A stretch of 47,240 nucleotides of DNA. It comes from a virus. Made by a program: the position numbers and the translations under genes. The notes below the pieces were generated by a model, which worked only from the letters and a program-made list of their open reading frames with translations, did no database searches and was not told the DNA's origin. Positions within the stretch are counted from its first letter, which is position 1, and every line of letters starts with the position of its first letter. This document shows, piece after piece, positions 37,241 to 45,555 of the stretch. The stretch covers positions 1-47,240 of IMG/VR virus record IMGVR_UViG_3300032893_000086, one strand, 5' to 3'.

Positions 37241-40200
37241 ATGGCTAGCACTACTATTACTGCGAATCTAGATATTGACTACATACAGAAGGACTTTTCA
37301 AGTACAGTTGACGCTATAATTGCATTTGCAAACGTTAACTACGGACCTGGAACTTCTGCAAATCGTCTTTGGACGGATTTCAACGCCGATTCCTTTTCTC
37401 GGAACTGGCTAGAAATCGTAGCCTTGGTAGCGGACGTATTTTTCTTTTACTTCGATAACCAAGCCACTCAGTCTTATTTGCAAACAGCCACATTACAAAG
37501 CGCAATCCAAGATATTGCAAAGCAATTTGGATTCACACCAGCTTCAGCTACTAGCGCCTCTGGAACAGCTAATTTTACTGTTACAGGCGCAGGTACAATT
37601 TCACGAGGTTTTAGAGTTGCTTCTTCAAACGGAGAAGACTTCTACGTAACCAATGATATTATAGCTGTTTCTGCTGGAACAGTTAGCGGTAACGTACTAC
37701 AAGGTATTATTGTAAACCAACAATTTACTGCTCAAGGTTTACAGAACGAAGAATTTGACTTACAAGGTCCAAACGTAGTTGTAGACAGTACAAATTTAAA
37801 TCCACAAGATATTAGCCCACAATTGACAGTAAATGGAAACAATTACAGTCTTGTTTCTACTACTATCAACAATAATGGGACCGACACAGCCCCAGTGGTT
37901 GACTCGCTAGGAAATATCATCGGAGGCGGCGGCCGGGTTTATACTTTGAGTATTAGACCTGATGGCACCCCTTATGTAACTTTCGGCGATGGAATCTTTG
38001 GTAGAAAATTGAATGCTGGCGAACTAATCACCATTACCTATCGTACTGGTGGAGGTTCAGCAGGTAACATAGATAAGCAAACTCTTAATACTTTAGTGGA
38101 TACTAGCCCCATTGTATCGTCGGTAAATAATTCTTCTGATTTTTCAGGGGGCGCTGACGCTCAGAGTATTGCTCAATTAGCTCAGTTGATTCCTGCTAGC
38201 TTACGAACCCTAGATAGGGCCGTTGCTGCTCAAGATTACGCAGATATTCTTGTGGCTAATTTTAGCTCAGTATTTGCAGCTTCAGCAGAAGCAAATCTTA
38301 CTCAACCAGGCATTGATTTAAATATTTACGTTGTTCCTCAAGGAAATGGTATTACTAGTATCGTAGACAACGTAATATTGAAGAATACTCTTTCATCTTT
38401 TATCGACCGTAGAAAAATGGTCACTACTCAATTCCAGATTCTAGATGCATTTGGAATTAGCACCCTTATTTCCATGCAGGTGTTCATTTCGGACACAGCC
38501 AGCAAGACTAACGTTACTAGAGCTATTCAAACAGCTTTGACTAATTATTTTAGTCTAACTACTGGAGGACCTAATGGGTCGGGAATTGGGTTTGCTGCAC
38601 AGATTTTGTTAAAGGACATCAACAATCTAGTTCAAGCTATTACAGGCATTGATAGGTTTGAGATTACTCAATTAACTTATCGACCAAGAGTGGCAGAAAC
38701 TGTTATTGGATTAGTAAGCGGTTATAATATAAGCGCAGTACAGATTTATCCAAATATTGAACAAGCTGAATGGCTTTTGTGCGCTTCTGGTCCTCAGACT
38801 AGAGCAACAGGAACTGTTCTATATGATAATACAAGTTTGATTGCATTTACATATACTTCGGGCACTGGTGTTATTCAATACGCATTTCCAGTTGATTTGA
38901 CATTAGTAGCTCCTGGAGATCAATTCAAAGATCATACAGGAACAGAGTTCACTATTCTAGGAGTTGATACAGTAAACAATAACGTTACTCTATCACCAGG
39001 ATTAACTATAAATAATACTGTAAGTTCCCACACTGACGGGGCTATTTACAGCGGTGGAACTCAATTTGAAGGTTTCAAATGCTTTAAGAAAATTCTAGCA
39101 AATGCTACGAATCTTTCTATTGATAGCATTACTGACATAAATCTTGACCTTTCTGTATTGACAGGATCTGGAACTGCCGTAGGCCCTCGACTACTTTTGG
39201 ATAATACTAACGTATTTATTCCAAACCAGTATTCAACCGGAGCATTCTTTCTACAAGACGCTTCAGGAAATATTTGGCAGATTTTAAGTAATACTAGTAA
39301 TACACTTTTTACTAGCGTGAGCGCTATTAATGACGCTTCCGTAGTTAACGTAACTAGCGGAACGTATAAAATAGTAAGGAATATGACTGGAAGGCAGATC
39401 GTTTTCCAGGATAACATCTTTAATATTGAATATAATAGTGATAATACTCTGGTTTCAATTGGAGCAGAATTTAGCCAAATTGGAACTATTGGGGACGCAT
39501 TTGCAATCAGCCAACTACAAACTAACGTTGGCAATATTGGAGTACCAGTAGATATTATTACTGCTTCAGGAGGAGTTGTTCGATTAAATGGCTCTCCAAA
39601 CTTAGAAGGAGTAAATTCTACTTATTCTTTGATTGATTCTACTGGTCAAATATTTAATGTTGTTGCAGTTGATGATACTTCTCAACCTTCTGTTTTCTAT
39701 GATGTATCTCATCAGAACGATCAATACGTTTTGACTGGTTCAGGTATAGGACAACAAATTGCACAAGGTTTCCAAGTAGGAACTACAGATATGTACGCTG
39801 TAGTTGGGGTTCAATTACAACCTAAAGGTAATATTTTAGGTAATTTAACTTTAAAGATAGTAAATGACAGCGGAGGATTACCAAATCTAAGTTCTGTGGT
39901 AGCGGTTTCTACCCCTATTTCAGTAACTTCATTCGCTCCAGATGTTTTTAGCCAGGTGTTGTTTAGTTTCACTACTCCACCCACTTTAAGCGCAAGCACT
40001 CAATACCATATGGTAATAAATGGAGATGCGGCTTATAATGCGGCTGAAGATAATGGAACCGCAGCCTTTACTAATACAGGCTTGATTGGGTTTTCTTATA
40101 ACGCAGTTAACGGTTTAGTTCAATATGCTTCGGCTGTGAATCTATCAACTGTTAAGCCTGGAAATTATTTTAAAGACAGCGGCGGATCTTATTTCAAAGT

Positions 40201-40762
40201 CCTAGCTGTTGATGCTGTAGGAAATAACATCACTATTCCTTCAGGTCAATCTGTAAATACTAGCGTCCCCTCTTCATCAGATATGGGAGCTATTTATGTG
40301 TTTGACTTGGTTGAAATTGGTTTAAATACTGGAGGACCTACATATGCTGGAGGAGAATTTTCCAGATATGACGGAACTTCTTGGTCAAATTCTACATTAG
40401 GCCCACATCCTTCTGGTTCTCAACAGACAGCAATTTTTGTTGTTGAAGGAACTAAGAGCGTCACAGTGGATAGTAATCTTACTCCTGTTGTAGGCCTCGG
40501 AGCTACTCTTAGCGCTAGGTATTACGACGATAACAATGAGATTTCTTTAATTGTAGGTTTGTCCGCAGGATCAGATACTTTTGCTGCTGATGCTAACGCA
40601 TTAGCTAAAGGTACTGTTGCTAGCGTTCCAAATAGACCAGTTGATAATTTTGTGTTCCGAAGTTCTCCATACGTTGACGATATTGTTAACTTGAGGGCTA
40701 TGGAAATTCCACAGATCACTACAAGCGACATCAATATACAAATATTTGGTGGAGTAGATTAA
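37241..40762 (+). CDS. Baseplate J-type wedge protein with added beta domains
   Basis: 1173 residues, against about 300-500 for usual J/gp6 proteins. About 1-500 is the J core: FNADSFSRNWLEIVALVADVFFF at 46-68 region, the FTVTGAGTISRGFRVASS strand, a GDGIFGRKLNAGELITITYRTG block, a QDYADILVANFSSVFAA block and a helical end. About 528-604 and 944-1020 are two copies of a domain (SLIAFTYTSGTG.IQYA / GLIGFSYNAVNG.VQYA) in which the second is a clear duplicate. About 650-750 is a DASGNIWQILSN module also seen in the gpI-like protein, and about 838-940 looks like a jelly-roll/carbohydrate-binding type domain (FQVGTTDMYAVVGVQL). The extra domains may bind surface sugars. Confidence 0.85.
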   Translation: MASTTITANLDIDYIQKDFSSTVDAIIAFANVNYGPGTSANRLWTDFNADSFSRNWLEIVALVADVFFFYFDNQATQSYLQTATLQSAIQDIAKQFGFTPASATSASGTANFTVTGAGTISRGFRVASSNGEDFYVTNDIIAVSAGTVSGNVLQGIIVNQQFTAQGLQNEEFDLQGPNVVVDSTNLNPQDISPQLTVNGNNYSLVSTTINNNGTDTAPVVDSLGNIIGGGGRVYTLSIRPDGTPYVTFGDGIFGRKLNAGELITITYRTGGGSAGNIDKQTLNTLVDTSPIVSSVNNSSDFSGGADAQSIAQLAQLIPASLRTLDRAVAAQDYADILVANFSSVFAASAEANLTQPGIDLNIYVVPQGNGITSIVDNVILKNTLSSFIDRRKMVTTQFQILDAFGISTLISMQVFISDTASKTNVTRAIQTALTNYFSLTTGGPNGSGIGFAAQILLKDINNLVQAITGIDRFEITQLTYRPRVAETVIGLVSGYNISAVQIYPNIEQAEWLLCASGPQTRATGTVLYDNTSLIAFTYTSGTGVIQYAFPVDLTLVAPGDQFKDHTGTEFTILGVDTVNNNVTLSPGLTINNTVSSHTDGAIYSGGTQFEGFKCFKKILANATNLSIDSITDINLDLSVLTGSGTAVGPRLLLDNTNVFIPNQYSTGAFFLQDASGNIWQILSNTSNTLFTSVSAINDASVVNVTSGTYKIVRNMTGRQIVFQDNIFNIEYNSDNTLVSIGAEFSQIGTIGDAFAISQLQTNVGNIGVPVDIITASGGVVRLNGSPNLEGVNSTYSLIDSTGQIFNVVAVDDTSQPSVFYDVSHQNDQYVLTGSGIGQQIAQGFQVGTTDMYAVVGVQLQPKGNILGNLTLKIVNDSGGLPNLSSVVAVSTPISVTSFAPDVFSQVLFSFTTPPTLSASTQYHMVINGDAAYNAAEDNGTAAFTNTGLIGFSYNAVNGLVQYASAVNLSTVKPGNYFKDSGGSYFKVLAVDAVGNNITIPSGQSVNTSVPSSSDMGAIYVFDLVEIGLNTGGPTYAGGEFSRYDGTSWSNSTLGPHPSGSQQTAIFVVEGTKSVTVDSNLTPVVGLGATLSARYYDDNNEISLIVGLSAGSDTFAADANALAKGTVASVPNRPVDNFVFRSSPYVDDIVNLRAMEIPQITTSDINIQIFGGVD

Positions 40763-40763
40763 T

Positions 40764-42518
40764 ATGGCTCTTGCGACTAATTTTACAGCTTCTGTTTCAG
40801 GCTCAAATCAAATTGGCTTGAATTGGGCAGCACCAGTAGGATTTAACAATACAACTGACCAGTTGGTTGTTACAAGAACTATCTCTCATTATCCTGTAGA
40901 ACTCTTCAATCCAGCTTTTCCAAACAGAGCTACGGATAGTAGACCTATAGAGATTTTTAGAGGCAGTACTATAGTTGGACTGAATACTGGCACTATTTCA
41001 GTGTTAGGGAACGTCCTAACGGATACTTCAGCTACTTTTCCTACGGCTCCTCCACTAAACGGACGGTTCGTAAGAGATTCGCAAAGTCAGGTTTGGAAAA
41101 TCGTCTCCAATACGGCTACCTCTTTAACTTTGAGTGGTAGTCCAGCTAATGGAGTTTATGTTGTACTTCCAGATTTTGGAACTACTGACAGAATCCAAGA
41201 AAACTATGAATTAGACATTAGAACTATAGTTGGACCAGGATTCATTCAAAATTTAGTAATTTCTACTGGAGGATCACTTTTAGTAAAAACTTTTGTTCCA
41301 GACGAACTTGTTAATTTGATTTTCAAGGACGGCAACGGAACTAGATTTATAGTAAAAAGCAATACTGCTGATACTGTATATTTCTTTCAATCTTCTACTC
41401 CTGTACTTGGAGTAGGAATGTCAATGCTGACTAGCTATTTTAATAGTCAGCCACTTCCTTATATTGATACGTTTCTTACTGATGTAGAAGCGGCCAACAG
41501 AGTTGGAAGTGCATTGTTAGACAATACTTTTTATTATTACACAGTATTCACCATTCCTACTGGAGCTAATGTGGCGCAAGCCCAGTTTGCTCAGGTTGAT
41601 AGCGGAGTCTCAACACAGGCTTATGCAATCAGCGCACAGAATAGAGATTTCTCAGGTATCTTGTATGGCTTATGGCCTTCTCTACAAAGAGAACTAGATA
41701 GTACTGAGGATTTACAAGATATTATGGCAGTATTCGGCAATTTCTTTAATGAGTTGCACGCTTACATTGATACCTACACTTTACAATCATCAGATAAAGC
41801 CTTAGTAACGGCTGTACTTCCTTTGTCAGAACAGACTGGATTACCTTCAGTTGGTTATACAATAGGAGCAGACACTCTACGTAGAATAGCTAGAGAGCTT
41901 ATTGGTTGTTGGAAATTGAAGGGAAGTAAAGAGGGTATAGCTCGATTTATCAGAGTCATTACTACTTGGGACGTTACAAACGGCACTGGAGATTTCTCTG
42001 GTAGCATTCAGGACTTTTTGCCCAACGTTGCGGCACTAAGATTCTTTGATCCCAATTTAGGTAATCTTAACACTAGAATGACAAATACAAATCCTTTTAC
42101 TGCTGGAGGTAGATTTGCTAAATCTCTTCCAGGCGTAGTCATTCCAGGATTCTTTACCTTTAGAGAGTTCGTAGTAACCCTTCCAAACATAGCTCTGTTT
42201 ATAGGAACTAGCACTGGATTTAGTATATCCAACGGTACCACTACCATGACTGATTCAAGCCAAAACTTTGGAGCAGTAGATAGTTTAAAAGGTAATTTTC
42301 TAATTCCAAATACAGACGAAGTGAATGATATATACCAAATCGTAGGCAACACAGCTACAACTGTGACTGTTCAAGGAGTAATTAATAATAGGGTGCCTGG
42401 TGGTAAATACGCTGTGCTCTCTCCTTTGAACACTAACCGATTTGTTATATTAAATAAGTTGTTGCCAGTTTACATCCCCTTTGGCACCCGTCCAGGGTTC
42501 TTGTTCACTATTTCATAA
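40764..42518 (+). CDS. P2 gpI-like tail protein with beta modules
   Basis: 584 residues. The P2 gpI-type core is about 292-400: NRDFSGILYGLWPSLQREL, then FFNELHAYIDTYT, then RIARELIGCWKLKGSKEGI, with the RFIRVITTWDV end. Flanking it are two related beta modules, about 74-133 (FVRDSQSQVWKIVSNTATSL) and 481-551 (EVNDIYQIVGNTATTV). It links wedge to fibres. It begins 2 bases after the J gene. Confidence 0.78.
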   Translation: MALATNFTASVSGSNQIGLNWAAPVGFNNTTDQLVVTRTISHYPVELFNPAFPNRATDSRPIEIFRGSTIVGLNTGTISVLGNVLTDTSATFPTAPPLNGRFVRDSQSQVWKIVSNTATSLTLSGSPANGVYVVLPDFGTTDRIQENYELDIRTIVGPGFIQNLVISTGGSLLVKTFVPDELVNLIFKDGNGTRFIVKSNTADTVYFFQSSTPVLGVGMSMLTSYFNSQPLPYIDTFLTDVEAANRVGSALLDNTFYYYTVFTIPTGANVAQAQFAQVDSGVSTQAYAISAQNRDFSGILYGLWPSLQRELDSTEDLQDIMAVFGNFFNELHAYIDTYTLQSSDKALVTAVLPLSEQTGLPSVGYTIGADTLRRIARELIGCWKLKGSKEGIARFIRVITTWDVTNGTGDFSGSIQDFLPNVAALRFFDPNLGNLNTRMTNTNPFTAGGRFAKSLPGVVIPGFFTFREFVVTLPNIALFIGTSTGFSISNGTTTMTDSSQNFGAVDSLKGNFLIPNTDEVNDIYQIVGNTATTVTVQGVINNRVPGGKYAVLSPLNTNRFVILNKLLPVYIPFGTRPGFLFTIS

Positions 42519-42529
42519 GAGGGTAGAAA

Positions 42530-45187
42530 ATGTTAAGGTTTAATACATTTAGAGCAACACGGTATCTACGCTCAAAGTTCGTTGAAGGAAAATACCTTCT
42601 AGCGTCCGAGGCTTCTGACATTGAGTTAGAGCTTATAGATTTGCTACGAACTATGACCAAGAATGCTATTGGTGACGTAGCTATTGAAAACGCTTGGAAA
42701 GTTAGTAGACTTAGTACTACTCAACTTTTGATCGCTCCTGGCGAAGCCTGGCTTAAAGGTTTACCTTTTATTTTCAGGTATGGCAAAGACGAACTAGTTT
42801 CTGGAGCTACACTTTCTTTAGGCACAGTGCCTGTAGGAGTGACAGCAACAGACGATAGTTCAGGTAACGGTAAAGTAATTACGTTCAATAACGCAGCTAC
42901 TACTCCATCCAATACTTATAGGCTAGTCATTACTGCCTCTGAGGAATTGATTACGGACGTACAAGATCCGTTTTTGAAGAACGTAAACATTACCGAAGAT
43001 ACTGGTCAAAAGATTCGCCTACATTTTAGGCTAAACATTGTTCCAGACGCTCTACAATCAGAATCTCCAATTCCTTATACGGACGAGAATAGTACTGCTG
43101 GAAGTCCAACAAACTTTCCATCAGCAGGAGGATTTGCTTCTCCTAATTATTCAAATAGAGTTACAGTTACTCCTGTTGCTGCAGGTAACGGAGAACTAAT
43201 TGCCACTAATATTATCAGTGGTTCTGAAGGAATTGACGGACGTTCTGTAGAATTGACTGTCAGAAATAACCCTGGCCTTGGTGGTGGAAATCCTCTACCA
43301 AACGGTTCAACGGCTCAACAAGCCTTTTCAAATGGGTTTTTGATTGACAGTAACGGTTCAGTTTTTTACGTAAACGCTATTTTTAATGACGTAGTAAATA
43401 CTCAACTGATTATTCGGATTGACCAAGAATATACTCAACCTATTCCTGAAATTATAAACACTAGACCCTATATTTTGATTAAGAGGGACGTATACGTTAC
43501 AGATGACGTAAACGGCACGCCTCAAGGTCAAATGCACTGGCCAATTGCTAAGGTTGTTTGGGACAGTTCAAATCATTTTGTTCATGATTCTGTAGTAACA
43601 GATTTAAGAAATTCTATTAATGAAGAAGATTTTTATCAGAAATTGGTAAATGATCGCTTCACTTTAAATACTATAAGTGCCGCTAACTTTAGCTTAGCTA
43701 TTGATGGTGGAACTCTTAGTTGGGACGCTGCGGTTGAGTTGATTGGACCTTCCTTTTCTACTCAAACCATAGCTGCTGGCTCTGGTTATCTAGTAGATGG
43801 TGGATTCTTAGTTTATGAAATGGATTTAGATACTCCTTCAAGTATTTTGAAGGGATCTCTATCTGTAACTAGCACTACTACTGGAACTTCCATTTCTTTA
43901 AGTGGTAGTCCAAGTCTAGCTTCAGTTTCTAAAGGAAACATCTTTGTAATTGGTTCGCAATCGGCTGAAATTATAGCTATTGATGACGTAAATAAAACTC
44001 TTACTCTTGCTACATCGGTTTCTAGTTCCGGTTCTGCAACAATTTATTTAGATTCTTATGCTTCAGCCTCATACATAACTGGCGCAAATACTTATGTACT
44101 TGCTAGCAGAGTCGGCTCTGTTGTTTTAGTTGCCGATATTATGACTTTAGCTCCTGGCCAATCTGGTAAACTAGGAGTTCCTGCTCCTTCTGGAGTGGTT
44201 AAAGCTAGATTGTACGATGCAGTAGACACCACTTTGCCTACTGGAACATCGGCCACAATTGATGGAGTATCAGTAGCGAACGGAGATCTAGTATTATTTA
44301 GTAATCTAGCTTCTGGAAACAACGAAGTATATAAGGTAAGTGGAGTTGGAACTTCGCTAGTTTGGTCCCCTATTGGCATTTTTGGAGGCAATACAACACC
44401 AACAGCAGGAGATTTAATTATCTTTTCTGCTGGAACTCAGTTCGCTAATCAACTAGCTGAGTTTAATGGAACTACTTTTCAAATCAATAATCCTGTACGT
44501 TATTTTAATGGAACGGATTTTTGGGAATTAAGTTCCATACAGAACTCAAGTCTTAGCGATAACTCGTCTGGTACAATTTTTAGCGTAGATTACACAGGTA
44601 GTGAGAATATTCTTGTAGATTACTCTTTAAGCCGTGGAGGTTTAAAAGAAGTAGGAACATTGTGGATAACTAACGATCATACTAGTGCGTATGTAGGTTT
44701 AGGTGGAACTAGTTCAGGTACTCTTGGAGTATCTTTTACTGCTGCAATAAGTGGATCTAACGTACAATTGAATTATACAACTACTAGTACTGGTTCTTCT
44801 GCCAGTATGAAGTATACAGTTAAACGTTGGTCTGATACTGGAGGAGGCCCTACAGGACTACCTTCGTATAGTCCTGGAATCCCAGGTACCATTAGTAATG
44901 CAGCATTCGTTATGTCAGATAACTCTGGCACACCTTTGAATTGTAATCCAACATTTAATATCTTAAGTAAAACTAACGTCACTCTAACATTTTCTTATGT
45001 AGTTAACAGAAATGCAGGCACTACTGTTGGAGATTTGGATGTATATGTAAATGGACAAAGAACTCCCAGATTCGTTTCAGGAGTGACTTTGGATGGATAT
45101 TATACAGAAGTCAGTGCTACTCAGATTCAATTTAGCAGCAACTTGCAAAGTACTGCTCTTTCAATTGAAATTATAAAGAGGGTATAA
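42530..45187 (+). CDS. Baseplate/fibre protein with shared receptor-type module, 885 aa
   Basis: Not recognised as a whole. The N-terminus (LRFNTFRATRYLRSKFVEGKY, then a helix ASDIELELIDLLRT) could attach to the gpI-like protein, as phage fibre-base (DUF4815-like) proteins do. The middle is all-beta with Gly/Asn/Ser loops. About 671-766 is a module (VDYSLSRGGLKEVGTLWITN ... SGSNVQLNYTTTSTGSSASM) that recurs as most of the 117-aa protein at 45190. The C-terminus is a second beta domain. Probably a fibre base or short fibre. Confidence 0.6.
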   Translation: MLRFNTFRATRYLRSKFVEGKYLLASEASDIELELIDLLRTMTKNAIGDVAIENAWKVSRLSTTQLLIAPGEAWLKGLPFIFRYGKDELVSGATLSLGTVPVGVTATDDSSGNGKVITFNNAATTPSNTYRLVITASEELITDVQDPFLKNVNITEDTGQKIRLHFRLNIVPDALQSESPIPYTDENSTAGSPTNFPSAGGFASPNYSNRVTVTPVAAGNGELIATNIISGSEGIDGRSVELTVRNNPGLGGGNPLPNGSTAQQAFSNGFLIDSNGSVFYVNAIFNDVVNTQLIIRIDQEYTQPIPEIINTRPYILIKRDVYVTDDVNGTPQGQMHWPIAKVVWDSSNHFVHDSVVTDLRNSINEEDFYQKLVNDRFTLNTISAANFSLAIDGGTLSWDAAVELIGPSFSTQTIAAGSGYLVDGGFLVYEMDLDTPSSILKGSLSVTSTTTGTSISLSGSPSLASVSKGNIFVIGSQSAEIIAIDDVNKTLTLATSVSSSGSATIYLDSYASASYITGANTYVLASRVGSVVLVADIMTLAPGQSGKLGVPAPSGVVKARLYDAVDTTLPTGTSATIDGVSVANGDLVLFSNLASGNNEVYKVSGVGTSLVWSPIGIFGGNTTPTAGDLIIFSAGTQFANQLAEFNGTTFQINNPVRYFNGTDFWELSSIQNSSLSDNSSGTIFSVDYTGSENILVDYSLSRGGLKEVGTLWITNDHTSAYVGLGGTSSGTLGVSFTAAISGSNVQLNYTTTSTGSSASMKYTVKRWSDTGGGPTGLPSYSPGIPGTISNAAFVMSDNSGTPLNCNPTFNILSKTNVTLTFSYVVNRNAGTTVGDLDVYVNGQRTPRFVSGVTLDGYYTEVSATQIQFSSNLQSTALSIEIIKRV

Positions 45188-45189
45188 AT

Positions 45190-45543
45190 ATGCCATTGTT
45201 TCCAAATGTTGACTATTTTATTCAACCTCCCTTGAGCACTGATATTGTTATATTGAATGACCAGAATAGCCCAGCTACTCTTTTTACTCTAGATATTTCT
45301 AGTATTAAATCTTACGTAGTTGAGTATTCTATAATGAGGAGTACCACTGCAGAAGTAGGTAGGATTTTTATAACTACTGACGGTACTACATTGAGTTTTG
45401 AAGTTGATAACGCTAATAACGCAGATACTGGGGTTTCCATATTCGGCAACCTCAGTGGAAGTAACGTTGTAGCTCGATATATGTCTACTAATACTGGCCA
45501 AACAGGAATATTTAGATATTCCTACAGAAGTTTGATGAATTAA
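45190..45543 (+). CDS. Small beta-module protein, 117 aa
   Basis: Function unknown. Almost the whole chain is one beta module (YVVEYSIMRSTTAEVGRIFIT ... SGSNVVARYMSTNTGQTG) that matches about residues 680-766 of the preceding 885-aa protein. It is a free-standing copy 2 bases after that gene, so the two may form a mixed trimer or be a gene duplication. Such modules occur near receptor-binding proteins. Confidence 0.7.
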   Translation: MPLFPNVDYFIQPPLSTDIVILNDQNSPATLFTLDISSIKSYVVEYSIMRSTTAEVGRIFITTDGTTLSFEVDNANNADTGVSIFGNLSGSNVVARYMSTNTGQTGIFRYSYRSLMN

Positions 45544-45555
45544 TGGAGTCTTAAA

